A stretch of 64,000 nucleotides of DNA from Pseudomonas sp. BCA17 (GTDB lineage: Bacteria > Pseudomonadota > Gammaproteobacteria > Pseudomonadales > Pseudomonadaceae), in NCBI RefSeq assembly GCF_004519405.1, contig NZ_SGWI01000006.1:186001-250000 (forward strand). Direction: 5' to 3'. Of this stretch, positions 45,460 to 54,462 are shown one piece after another (the first letter of the stretch is position 1; every line of letters begins with the position of its first letter). The notes beneath the pieces were generated by a model. The model did no database searches. It was not told the DNA's origin and saw only the letters and a program-made list of their open reading frames with translations. The position numbers were made by a program, and so were the translations under genes.

Positions 45460-46218
45460 TTACTGTTCGCTTTGCTTGCGGTTGACCTTGGCCAGCGGCA
45501 TCGGCACCAGTTTGCCTACAGGCTGGCGCAACACCTGACGCACGGGCCGAAGCCCGACCACAATCTTGCGCGCCACCAATAAATAGAAGCCACCACCCGA
45601 CACTTGCCAGGCCCCGGCCCGGCGTTCCCAGCCGGCCAGGCGTGACTGCCACTTGGTCGAAGCAAGCGGCGGACGATAGCACCCGAAACGACGTTTCTCC
45701 AGCGCGAAGCCCAGCAGGTTCAGCCAGTCCCCCACCCGCGACGGCGCGATGCAGCGCGCCTGGCGCAGGCCGTCGTGGGCGAACATATGGCGCAGGCCCC
45801 AACTGCTCCAGGGGTTGATGCCGATAATTAGCAGATGGCCACCCGGGCGTACGCTGCTGGCGGCTTCACGGAGCAGGCCGTGGGGAGACAGGCAGAAATC
45901 CAGGCCATGTTGCAGCACCACCACATCGGCGGCGTGCTCGCTCAGTGGCCAGGCTTGTTCCTCGCAGACGATTTCCACACCGGGCAACGGTGCCCCCAGG
46001 CGCACATTGCGCTGCACCTGCGGCGCCGACGGCGGCGTTTGCGCCGAGGGGCCGTAATGCACCAGGTAGCCACCGAAGAAGCGACCCAGCTCGTCTTCGA
46101 GCATGCGTCGTTCTTCCTCCAGCAGAAATTGCCCAATCGGCCCGGACAGCCACTCGCGGGCCGCGCTGATCAGGGCCAGCCACTCAGGATCGGCCTGGGC
46201 GAACGCTTTATCAGTCAT
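45460..46218 (-). CDS. Class I methyltransferase-like protein
   Basis: 252 residues. The central part has methyltransferase features (PLSEHAADVVVLQHGLDFCLSPHGLLREAASSVRPGGHLLIIGINPWSSWG, motifs II-III). The glycine-rich SAM loop (motif I) is not evident in the region where it should lie (residues ~45-75), so catalytic competence is uncertain. The C-terminus is basic. The ATG at 46218 has TTGGAG upstream. It is conserved between rnhA and gloB in Pseudomonas. Substrate unknown. Confidence 0.85.
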   Translation of the reverse strand: MTDKAFAQADPEWLALISAAREWLSGPIGQFLLEEERRMLEDELGRFFGGYLVHYGPSAQTPPSAPQVQRNVRLGAPLPGVEIVCEEQAWPLSEHAADVVVLQHGLDFCLSPHGLLREAASSVRPGGHLLIIGINPWSSWGLRHMFAHDGLRQARCIAPSRVGDWLNLLGFALEKRRFGCYRPPLASTKWQSRLAGWERRAGAWQVSGGGFYLLVARKIVVGLRPVRQVLRQPVGKLVPMPLAKVNRKQSEQ

Positions 46219-46283
46219 TGCATTCTCCAACTCGCCTAGACGTTCTAAGATGCACCAATGTGTTCAGCTTGGCGAATCGAAGA

Positions 46284-47051
46284 ATGATACAGATCAGTGC
46301 GCTACCCGCCTTCACCGACAACTACATCTGGTTGTTACAAGACCCGCTTACCCAACACTGCGCCGTCGTCGACCCTGGCGATGCCGGACCGGTACTCGCC
46401 TGGCTCAAGGCCCACCCCGGCTGGGTGCTCAGCGATATCCTGATCACCCACCACCACCATGATCATGTCGGCGGTGTCGAGCAACTGAAAAGTGTTACAG
46501 GCGCCAAGGTCTACGGCCCGGCCAACGAGAAGATCCCGGCACGGGACATTGCCCTGCAGGATAATGACCGAGTCACGGTGCTGGGCTGGGACTTCGACGT
46601 TTATACCGTGCCCGGCCACACCCTCGGCCATATTGCCTATTACCACCAGGGCGTGCTGTTCTGCGGCGACACCCTGTTTGCCGCCGGCTGCGGGCGCCTG
46701 TTCGAAGGCACTCCGGAGCAAATGCACACCTCGTTGCAACGCCTCGCCGCCCTGCCCGTCGACACGTTGGTGTACTGCACCCACGAGTACACGCAAAGCA
46801 ACCTCAGATTTGCGCAGGCCGTGGAGCCGGATAACGCGGATATTGCCGAACGGGTAGAGAACGTCAACCAACTGCGAGCCCGTGGCGAGATGACGCTGCC
46901 GTCCGACCTGGCCCTGGAGAAACGCACCAACCCCTTTCTACGCACTGCTGAAACATCCGTTAAACAAAAAGCGGACGAACGGAACGGTCGCGACAACCGC
47001 TCTGGGGCCGAGGTGTTTGCTAGCTTGAGGGCATGGAAAGATAAGTTCTAA
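46284..47051 (+). CDS. gloB: Hydroxyacylglutathione hydrolase (glyoxalase II)
   Basis: 255-residue metallo-beta-lactamase-fold enzyme that hydrolyses S-D-lactoylglutathione to D-lactate and glutathione, the second step of methylglyoxal detoxification. The metal-binding motif THHHHDH is at about residues 53-59, with VPGHTLGHIAYY, FCGDTLFAAGCGR and YCTHEYT further along, and the C-terminal glutathione-binding part (EKRTNPFLR). The ATG at 46284 was preferred over an upstream one at 46218 because it gives the usual MIQISALPAF start. It is divergent from the methyltransferase. Confidence 0.96.
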   Translation: MIQISALPAFTDNYIWLLQDPLTQHCAVVDPGDAGPVLAWLKAHPGWVLSDILITHHHHDHVGGVEQLKSVTGAKVYGPANEKIPARDIALQDNDRVTVLGWDFDVYTVPGHTLGHIAYYHQGVLFCGDTLFAAGCGRLFEGTPEQMHTSLQRLAALPVDTLVYCTHEYTQSNLRFAQAVEPDNADIAERVENVNQLRARGEMTLPSDLALEKRTNPFLRTAETSVKQKADERNGRDNRSGAEVFASLRAWKDKF

Positions 47052-47149
47052 CGGGAAGCAATCTGATACGCAATTTCTGAATGGTTGACCGGAACCGAAG
47101 CGCTTTCTAGAATCGCCCGACATTTTTGCCCGGAACTTACTTCCAGCCA

Positions 47150-48556
47150 ATGTCGTCATCTATTCGTAAATCCATTTCTTCAGACGCATTGACCCGCCTG
47201 GCTCAAGCCGTGGCGGTGGCTGTGTCCGCGACTCTGGCGGGCTGCCAATCGACGAATTTCGCTGCACAATCCACCGTGCAACCCAAACCCAATCTTGCCG
47301 CCAAGATCAAGCAGAAACCTATCTGGCTCTCAGAGAAGCCCAGCCCCGAAGTGCCCCAGGATGTCTGGGAACGCATGCGACGGGGCTTTCAATTGCAGGA
47401 CGGCCTGGGCGTCAACCCGCGCATCGAGCAACAGCGCCTGTGGTTCGCCAGCAACCCGTCCTTTCTGGAGAACGCCGGAGAACGCGGCAGCCTCTACATT
47501 CACTACATCGTCGAACGTCTCGAAGAACGTAACATGCCCTTGGAGCTGGCGCTGCTGCCGGTGATTGAGAGTGCCTACAACCCAATGGCCTATTCGCGTA
47601 GCGATGCGGTCGGTTTGTGGCAGTTCATCCCCTCCACCGGGCGCTACTTCAACCTGCGCCAGACCCGTGCCTACGACGGCCGCCGCGACATCACCGCGTC
47701 CACTACGGCCGCGCTGGACTACCTGACGCGCCTGCATGACATGTTCAACGGCGACTGGTTGCTGGCCCTGGCGGCGTATAACGCCGGCGAAGGTACGGTC
47801 AGCCGGGCCATCGAGCGTAACGAAAAGCTCGGCCTGCCCACCGACTACTGGAACCTGCCCCTGCCTCAGGAAACCAAGGACTACGTGCCCAAGTTCCTGG
47901 CGCTGTCCCAGGTGGTACTGGCGCCGGAGGCGTACGGTGTCAACCTGAACCCGATTGCCAACCAGCCGTACTTCGAAGTGGTTGAAGTCAAGCAGAGCAT
48001 GGACCTGTCACGGGTTGCCGCGCTTGCTGAAATCGACGAAGACGAACTGTTCCAGCTCAACCCGGCCCTGAAGCAACGCACCACCCTGGACGGCCCCCAG
48101 CATTTGCTGGTGCCCAGCTCCAAAGCTCAACTGCTGACCAGCACCCTTTCGACGATGAGGCCGGAAGAATTGCTGGCTATGCGCCCGAAAAAGGCCGTGT
48201 TCGACGAAGTCGAGACAAAAGCCGTTGCCGGACGCACCCGCAGCTACAAGGTGCGAACCGGCGACAACCTGACCCTGATCGCCAAAGCCAACAAGGTCGA
48301 TGTACATGACCTGCAGCGTTGGAACAAGCTCAACGGGCAGGCGCTCAAGGTCGGCCAGACCCTGGTGATGCAGGACACGCGCAAGGTCGTGGCCAGCAGC
48401 AAGAAGCCTGTGCAGTACAAGGTCAAGAAAGGCGACTCGTTGTACATCGTCGCCAAGCGCTTCAACGTCGAGATGCAACACCTCAAGCGTTGGAACCCGC
48501 GCACAGGCCAGGCATTGAAGCCAGGGCAGATGCTCGTGGTTTCCGGCCCGCGCTGA
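47150..48556 (+). CDS. mltD: Membrane-bound lytic murein transglycosylase D
   Basis: 468-residue outer-membrane lipoprotein that cleaves peptidoglycan. The lipobox is LAGC near residue 30 after a hydrophobic stretch. The SLT domain carries the catalytic Glu in PVIESAYNP (Glu140) followed by VGLWQFIPSTG and ALAAYNAGEGTV. Two clear LysM repeats are at the end (YKVRTGDNLTLIAKANKV, YKVKKGDSLYIVAKRFNV), with a weaker LysM-like segment before them. Start placed at ATG 47150; a TTG at 47126 in frame is possible. Confidence 0.95.
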   Translation: MSSSIRKSISSDALTRLAQAVAVAVSATLAGCQSTNFAAQSTVQPKPNLAAKIKQKPIWLSEKPSPEVPQDVWERMRRGFQLQDGLGVNPRIEQQRLWFASNPSFLENAGERGSLYIHYIVERLEERNMPLELALLPVIESAYNPMAYSRSDAVGLWQFIPSTGRYFNLRQTRAYDGRRDITASTTAALDYLTRLHDMFNGDWLLALAAYNAGEGTVSRAIERNEKLGLPTDYWNLPLPQETKDYVPKFLALSQVVLAPEAYGVNLNPIANQPYFEVVEVKQSMDLSRVAALAEIDEDELFQLNPALKQRTTLDGPQHLLVPSSKAQLLTSTLSTMRPEELLAMRPKKAVFDEVETKAVAGRTRSYKVRTGDNLTLIAKANKVDVHDLQRWNKLNGQALKVGQTLVMQDTRKVVASSKKPVQYKVKKGDSLYIVAKRFNVEMQHLKRWNPRTGQALKPGQMLVVSGPR

Positions 48557-48580
48557 GGCTCTCGGGAACACCTGAAAGCG

Positions 48581-48608
48581 AATGTGGGCGGGGCTCCCCT
48601 CCCACATT
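48581..48608 (+). repeat. Short inverted repeat after mltD
   Basis: AATGTGGG (48581-48588) and CCCACATT (48601-48608) form a hairpin with a GC-rich loop, 25 bp after the mltD stop. This sequence is common as a REP-like unit in Pseudomonas. No T run follows, so terminator function is uncertain. Confidence 0.6.
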
Positions 48609-48701
48609 GCATCTCCATCATTCCAACTGGCTTTTTCCAACCGGAACAAGCTGTTACTGTACCGATCATAAAGCCCAAGCCGCCTGGATCGGATCTCTGA
48701 C

Positions 48702-50531
48702 TTGAAGCGTCCCCTCCTTCTACTAATAAGTCTGGCCTTGAGCTTCACTGCGAACGCGACGATTACCGAGAGCCACGGTTACACGCAGTTCGGCACGCTC
48801 AAGTACCCGACCAAATTCACCCACTTCGATTGGGTAAACCCTGCAGCGCCCAAAGGCGGAACATTGCGGGTCATGGCATTTGGCACGTTCGACACTCTCA
48901 ACCCCTACACCTTCAAGGGCTCCAGCCCGGTTTCCACGCCCAACTTCCTGCAATACAGCGTCAATGAGTTGAACGAGCCGCTGATGGTCGGCACCGGCCA
49001 GTACGCCCCGTCCGGTGATGAGCCCACCTCCAGCTACGGGCTGATCGCTCAGTCGGTGGAATATAGCGAGGACCGCAGTTGGGTGGTGTTCAATCTGCGC
49101 CCCGAAGCACGCTTTCACGATGGCAAGCCGATTACGGCGTATGACGTAGCGTTTTCCTACCGTACGCTGCTGACCGAAGGCCACCCGCAGTACCGCACCA
49201 ACCTGCAGGAAGTGGCGCGGGTCGACATTCTCAATCGTCACCGTATCCGCTTTGTATTCAAGCGCGCCGGCAACCCGCTGCTGATCCTGCGCCTGGGCGA
49301 GTTGCCCGTGCTGCCCCAGCACTACTGGAAAAACCGCGACTTCAAGGCCACCACCTTCGAGCCCCCGTTGGGCAGCGGACCGTACCGCATCACCAAGGTC
49401 ACGCCAGGGCGTCAGCTGGTATTCGAGCGGGTCAAGGATTACTGGGGCAAGGACCTGCCGGTCAATCAGGGGTTCTACAACTACGACAAGGTCGAAGTGG
49501 AGTTCTACCGCGACAGTGATGTAGCGTTCGAAGCCTTCAAGGCCGGCGAGTTCGACATCTATATCGAGCACCAGGCCAAGAACTGGGCCACCGGCTACAA
49601 CTTTCCGGCGGTCAACCGAGGCGACGTGATCAAGGCGCAGATCGCCCACCAGATCCCGACCCAAAGCCAGGGTCTGTTCATGAACACTCGGCGGCCGGCC
49701 TTCAGCCAAGCCAAAGTGCGCGAAGCCCTGGGGCTGATGTTCGACTTTGAATGGACCAACCGCTCCCTGTTCAGCAGCGCCTATAAACGCAGCGTCAGTT
49801 ATTACCCCAACAGCGAGTTTTCGGCGACCGGTGTGCCGGTGGGCCATGAATGGCTGATGCTCTCGCCCTACCGCGACCAGTTACCGGCGCCCCTGTTTAC
49901 CCAGCCGTTCAGCCTGCCGCAGACCGACGGCCGCGGCATTCCCCGCGAGACCATGCGTCGGGCCTTGGCGTTGCTCGGTGAGGCGGGATGGAAACTGACG
50001 GGGCAACGTTTGCTCGACAGCAAGGGGCAACCTCTGCGCCTGGAGATCCTGCTGGTCAACCCGAACCTGGAGCGCATCCTGCAGCCCTATGTCGAGAACC
50101 TGCTCAGTATCGGCGTCGACGCACGCCTGCGCACCGTTGACCGGGCGCAATACAAGCAACGCCTGGATCAGTTCGACTTCGACATGATCCTGATGACCCT
50201 GAACCAGACCTTGAGCCCGGGCCTTGAGCAGTGGCAGTACTTCCACTCGAGCCAGGCGGCGATCAAGGGCAGCAAGAACTATGCAGGCATCGCCAACCCC
50301 GTGGTCGATCACCTGCTGGAACAACTGCTGGCCGCGCAGACCCGCGACGAGCAACTGGCCGCCGGCCGGGCGCTGGACCGCGTGCTGCTGTGGCAGCACT
50401 ACAGCATTCCCAACTGGTACCTCAACTATCATCGACTGGCGTACCGCAACCGGTTCGCCTTTGTCACCACGCCGCCCTACAGCCTGGGCCTGAGCGCGTG
50501 GTGGCTCAAAGCTTCGGAGAAAGCCCAATGA
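48702..50531 (+). CDS. yejA: Oligopeptide ABC transporter binding protein, first copy
   Basis: 609-residue periplasmic family-5 solute-binding protein. It seems to start at TTG 48702, because only this start includes the positively charged residues of the signal peptide (MKRPLLLLISLALSFTANA). The SBP_bac_5 core has DWVNPAAPKGGTLRVMAFG, RPEARFHDGKPITAYDVAFS and GSGPYRITKVTPGRQLVFER. It is about as long as E. coli YejA. It is followed by a second, related binding protein with an ATGA overlap. Expected to bind oligopeptides for YejBEF. Confidence 0.92.
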   Translation: MKRPLLLLISLALSFTANATITESHGYTQFGTLKYPTKFTHFDWVNPAAPKGGTLRVMAFGTFDTLNPYTFKGSSPVSTPNFLQYSVNELNEPLMVGTGQYAPSGDEPTSSYGLIAQSVEYSEDRSWVVFNLRPEARFHDGKPITAYDVAFSYRTLLTEGHPQYRTNLQEVARVDILNRHRIRFVFKRAGNPLLILRLGELPVLPQHYWKNRDFKATTFEPPLGSGPYRITKVTPGRQLVFERVKDYWGKDLPVNQGFYNYDKVEVEFYRDSDVAFEAFKAGEFDIYIEHQAKNWATGYNFPAVNRGDVIKAQIAHQIPTQSQGLFMNTRRPAFSQAKVREALGLMFDFEWTNRSLFSSAYKRSVSYYPNSEFSATGVPVGHEWLMLSPYRDQLPAPLFTQPFSLPQTDGRGIPRETMRRALALLGEAGWKLTGQRLLDSKGQPLRLEILLVNPNLERILQPYVENLLSIGVDARLRTVDRAQYKQRLDQFDFDMILMTLNQTLSPGLEQWQYFHSSQAAIKGSKNYAGIANPVVDHLLEQLLAAQTRDEQLAAGRALDRVLLWQHYSIPNWYLNYHRLAYRNRFAFVTTPPYSLGLSAWWLKASEKAQ

Positions 50532-52366
50532 TGTCTTTGCGTACGGCACTGCTTGGCAGCCTCTTGCTGTGTACCGCGGCCCAGGCCGCTCCGCAGCATG
50601 CGTTGACGCTCTACAACGAGCCGCCGAAATACCCGGCCGACTTCAAGCACTTCGACTACGTCAACCCCAATGCCCCCAAGGGCGGTACCTTCCGCGAATC
50701 GGCCATGGGCGGCTTCGACAGCCTCAACCCCTACATCAGTAAAGGCGTTCCCGCCGATAACATCGGCCTGATCTACGACACCCTCGCCATGCAAAGCCTG
50801 GACGAACCCATCACCGAATACGGGCTGGTCGCCGGCAAGATCGAAAAAGCCCCGGACAACAGTTGGGTACGCTTTTACCTGCGCCCCGAAGCGCGCTTTC
50901 ATGATGGGCAGCCGATCCGCGCCGACGATGTGGTGTTCACCTTCCAGACCCTGCTCAAGGACGGCTCGCCGATCTACCGCACTTACTACGCCGACGTCGA
51001 TGAAGTGGTGGCTGAAGATCCGTTGCGCGTGCTGTTCAAGTTCAAGCGCACCAACAACCGCGAATTACCGTTGATCCTCGGTCAGTTGCCGGTGCTGCCC
51101 AAGCATTGGTGGGCAACCCGGGACTTTTCCAAAGGCAACCTGGAAATCCCGCTGGGCAGCGGGCCGTACAAAGTCGCCGAGGTCAAGGCCGGACGCATGA
51201 TTCGCTATGAACGGGTCAAGGACTACTGGGCCAAGGACCTGCCTATCACCCAGGGTTTCTACAACTTCGACAACCGCGTCACCGACTATTACCGCGACAA
51301 CACCGTCGCCCTGGAAGCGTTGAAAGCTGGGCAGTTCGACTATTGGCTGGAAATCAGCGCCAAGAACTGGGCCAACGCGTACAACATTCCAGCTGTCGCT
51401 CAAGGTCGATTGATCAAGGAAGAAATCCCCAACGGCAACCCCACCGGCATGCAGGGCTTTGTGTTCAATACGCGCAAGCCGATGTTCCAGGATGTTCGCG
51501 TGCGCAAGGCGATCAGCCTGTTGCTGGACTTTGAATGGAGCAACAAGCAACTGTTCAACGGCGCCTATACCCGCAGCCGCAGTTACTTTGAAAACTCGGA
51601 AATGGCCGCCACCGGCTTACCCGGCCCGGACGAGTTGGCGATTCTTGAGCCGCTGCGCGACAAGATCCCGGCCGAGGTGTTCACCCAAGCCTTCGAGCCT
51701 GCCAAAACCGACGGCAGCGGCATGATCCGCGCCCAGCAGCGTGAGGCTTACCAGTTGCTGCAGGAGGCCGGCTGGAAGATCGTCAACGACAAAATGGTCG
51801 ACACCACCGGCAAACCGGTAACCATCGAGTTCCTGCTGGCCCAGACCGAATTCGAACGCATCCTGCTGCCGTTCAAGCGCAACCTCGCCGACCTGGGTAT
51901 CGACCTGGTGATTCGCCGGGTCGACGTGTCGCAATACATCAACCGCCTGCGCTCGCGGGACTTCGACATGCTGGTGGGCAGTTTCCCCCAATCCACGTCG
52001 CCAGGTAACGAGCAGCGTGAATTCTGGAAATCCTCCAGCGCCGACAAACCCGGCAGCCGCAACTACATGGGGCTCAAGGACCCGGCGGTCGACCAATTGG
52101 TGGAAGAGTTGATCGACGCCGACTCGCGCAAAAGCCTAGTGGCCCATGCCAAGGCCCTGGACCGCGTGCTGCAGTTCGGTTACTACGTCATCCCCAATTG
52201 GCACATCAAGACATTCCGCGTCGCCTACTGGGACCATCTGGGCCACCCCAAGGTCCCGCCGCGCTATGACGTCGGCACGGTCACCTGGTGGGCCAAACCC
52301 AACGTCAAACCGGCGGTTTCCCTGGACACGACTCAAAGCGCCGACCCGGCGAGCGGAGGCAATTGA
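50528..52366 (+). CDS. yejA: Oligopeptide ABC transporter binding protein, second copy
   Basis: 612-residue family-5 binding protein with signal peptide (MMSLRTALLGSLLLCTAAQA). It is a paralogue of the preceding gene: DYVNPNAPKGGTFRESAMGG, RPEARFHDGQPIRADDVVFT and GSGPYKVAEVKAGRMIRYER line up with the first copy, but many other positions differ. The ATG at 50528 overlaps the previous stop, and its stop abuts the permease start, so all are co-translated. The pair may widen the range of peptides taken up by one permease. Confidence 0.93.
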   Translation: MMSLRTALLGSLLLCTAAQAAPQHALTLYNEPPKYPADFKHFDYVNPNAPKGGTFRESAMGGFDSLNPYISKGVPADNIGLIYDTLAMQSLDEPITEYGLVAGKIEKAPDNSWVRFYLRPEARFHDGQPIRADDVVFTFQTLLKDGSPIYRTYYADVDEVVAEDPLRVLFKFKRTNNRELPLILGQLPVLPKHWWATRDFSKGNLEIPLGSGPYKVAEVKAGRMIRYERVKDYWAKDLPITQGFYNFDNRVTDYYRDNTVALEALKAGQFDYWLEISAKNWANAYNIPAVAQGRLIKEEIPNGNPTGMQGFVFNTRKPMFQDVRVRKAISLLLDFEWSNKQLFNGAYTRSRSYFENSEMAATGLPGPDELAILEPLRDKIPAEVFTQAFEPAKTDGSGMIRAQQREAYQLLQEAGWKIVNDKMVDTTGKPVTIEFLLAQTEFERILLPFKRNLADLGIDLVIRRVDVSQYINRLRSRDFDMLVGSFPQSTSPGNEQREFWKSSSADKPGSRNYMGLKDPAVDQLVEELIDADSRKSLVAHAKALDRVLQFGYYVIPNWHIKTFRVAYWDHLGHPKVPPRYDVGTVTWWAKPNVKPAVSLDTTQSADPASGGN

Positions 52367-53440
52367 ATGCTGGCCTATATTCTTCGCCGCCTGTTGCTGA
52401 TCATCCCCACGCTGTTCGGGATACTGCTGATCAACTTCATCATCATCCAGGCCGCCCCCGGCGGCCCGGTGGAACAGATGATCGCCAAGCTCGAAGGCTT
52501 TGACGGCGCCACCAGTCGCATTGCGGGCGGCGGCGCCGAAGTCTCGGTGGCCGGCTCCAGTTATCGGGGCGCCCAGGGGCTGGACCCGGCGCTGATCAAG
52601 GAAATTGAGAAGATGTACGGCTTCGACAAGTCGGCACCGGAACGTTTGTGGATCATGGTCAAGAACTACGCCCGGCTGGACTTCGGCGACAGCTTCTTCC
52701 GCGATGCCAAGGTCATCGACCTGATCAAGGAAAAGATGCCGGTGTCCATCTCCCTCGGGTTGTGGAGCACGCTGATCATGTACCTGGTGTCGATCCCGCT
52801 GGGCATCGCCAAAGCCACGCGCCATGGCAGCCACTTCGATGTGTGGACCAGCTCGGCGATCATCGTCGGCTACGCGATCCCGGCGTTCCTGTTCGCCATC
52901 CTGCTGATCGTGGTGTTTGCCGGCGGCAGTTATTTCGACTGGTTCCCATTGCGCGGCCTCACCTCCAACAATTTCGACGAGTTGAGTTGGGGCGGCAAGA
53001 TCCTCGATTACTTCTGGCACCTGGCGCTGCCGATCACCGCGCTGGTGATCGGCAACTTCGCGACGATGACGCTGCTGACCAAAAACAGCTTTCTCGACGA
53101 GATCAACAAGCAGTACGTGATCACGGCCAAAGCCAAAGGCCTGACCAACCACCGCGTGCTCTACGGTCATGTATTCCGCAACGCGATGCTGCTGGTCATC
53201 GCCGGATTCCCGTCAGCCTTCATCGGGATCTTCTTCACCGGCTCATTGCTGGTGGAAGTGATTTTCTCCCTCGACGGCCTGGGCCTGATGAGCTTTGAAG
53301 CGGCGATCAACCGCGACTACCCGGTGGTGTTCGGTACGCTGTTTATCTTCACCCTGCTGGGGCTGATTGTGAAGCTGATCGGCGACCTCACCTACACGCT
53401 GGTCGATCCGCGCATCGACTTCGCCAGCCGGGAGCATTGA
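52367..53440 (+). CDS. yejB: Oligopeptide ABC transporter permease YejB
   Basis: 357-residue inner-membrane permease with about six spans. The N-terminal MLAYILRRLLLIIPTLFGILL is the usual first span. The EAA-type loop is seen in NKQYVITAKAKGLTNHRVLYGHVFRNAML. A large periplasmic insertion is present after the first span (GGGAEVSVAGSSY...). Length and layout match E. coli YejB. The gene begins right after the second yejA stop and ends 1 bp before yejE. Confidence 0.95.
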   Translation: MLAYILRRLLLIIPTLFGILLINFIIIQAAPGGPVEQMIAKLEGFDGATSRIAGGGAEVSVAGSSYRGAQGLDPALIKEIEKMYGFDKSAPERLWIMVKNYARLDFGDSFFRDAKVIDLIKEKMPVSISLGLWSTLIMYLVSIPLGIAKATRHGSHFDVWTSSAIIVGYAIPAFLFAILLIVVFAGGSYFDWFPLRGLTSNNFDELSWGGKILDYFWHLALPITALVIGNFATMTLLTKNSFLDEINKQYVITAKAKGLTNHRVLYGHVFRNAMLLVIAGFPSAFIGIFFTGSLLVEVIFSLDGLGLMSFEAAINRDYPVVFGTLFIFTLLGLIVKLIGDLTYTLVDPRIDFASREH

Positions 53441-53441
53441 G

Positions 53442-54461
53442 ATGAATCTATCCCCCCTCAATCGCCGCCGATTCGAGCGGTTCAAGGCGAACAAACGTGG
53501 CTGGTGGTCGCTGTGGCTGTTCCTGATCCTGTTCGTGCTGAGCCTGGGTGCGGAACTGATCGCCAACGACAAGCCGCTGGCCGTGCATTACGACGGCGGC
53601 TGGTATTTTCCGGCGCTCAAGCGCTACCCCGAGACGACCTTCGGCGGTGAGTTCCCGCTGGAGGCCAACTACAAGAGCCCGTACATCCAGGAGCTGCTCA
53701 AGGCCAAGGATGCGTGGACCTTGTGGGCACCGATCCCATTCAGCTACCAGAGCATCAATTACGACCTGAAAGTCCCCGCGCCGGCTCCGCCTTCGAGCGT
53801 CAACCTGCTGGGCACCGATGACCAAGGCCGCGATGTGCTGGCCCGGGTCATCTACGGGTTCCGGGTTTCGGTGCTGTTTGCCCTGACCCTGACCGTCCTC
53901 AGCTCGATCATCGGCGTTATCGCCGGGGCCTTGCAGGGTTTCTACGGTGGCTGGGTCGATCTGGCCGGACAGCGATTCCTGGAAATCTGGTCGGGCCTGC
54001 CAGTGTTGTACCTGCTGATCATCCTCGCCAGCTTCGTGCAGCCCAACTTCTGGTGGTTGCTGGGGATCATGCTGTTGTTCTCGTGGATGAGCCTGGTGGA
54101 CGTGGTGCGCGCCGAGTTCCTGCGCGGGCGCAACCTGGAATACGTACGCGCAGCCCGGGCGCTGGGCATGCAGAATGGCGCGATCATGTTCCGCCATATC
54201 CTGCCCAACGCCATGGTCTCGACCATGACCTTCATGCCATTCATCCTCACCGGAGCCATCGGCACCCTCACGGCCCTCGACTTCCTGGGCTTCGGGCTGC
54301 CGGCCGGTTCACCGTCCCTGGGCGAGCTGGTGGCCCAGGGCAAATCCAACCTGCAAGCGCCCTGGCTGGGTATGAGTGCCTTTGCCGTGCTGGCGATCAT
54401 GTTGAGTTTGCTGGTGTTTATCGGCGAGTCCGCTCGCGATGCTTTCGACCCGAGGAAATGA
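53442..54461 (+). CDS. yejE: Oligopeptide ABC transporter permease YejE
   Basis: 339-residue inner-membrane permease partner of YejB. Features: N-terminal RFKANKRGWWSLWLFLILFVLSLGAELIAND, a long periplasmic segment with GTDDQGRDVLARVIYGFRVS typical of DppC/OppC-type permeases, and the EAA loop LEYVRAARALGMQNGAIMFRHILPNAM. The ATG at 53442 lies one base after the yejB stop. It overlaps nothing and ends 1 bp before yejF. Confidence 0.95.
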   Translation: MNLSPLNRRRFERFKANKRGWWSLWLFLILFVLSLGAELIANDKPLAVHYDGGWYFPALKRYPETTFGGEFPLEANYKSPYIQELLKAKDAWTLWAPIPFSYQSINYDLKVPAPAPPSSVNLLGTDDQGRDVLARVIYGFRVSVLFALTLTVLSSIIGVIAGALQGFYGGWVDLAGQRFLEIWSGLPVLYLLIILASFVQPNFWWLLGIMLLFSWMSLVDVVRAEFLRGRNLEYVRAARALGMQNGAIMFRHILPNAMVSTMTFMPFILTGAIGTLTALDFLGFGLPAGSPSLGELVAQGKSNLQAPWLGMSAFAVLAIMLSLLVFIGESARDAFDPRK

Positions 54462-54462
54462 G

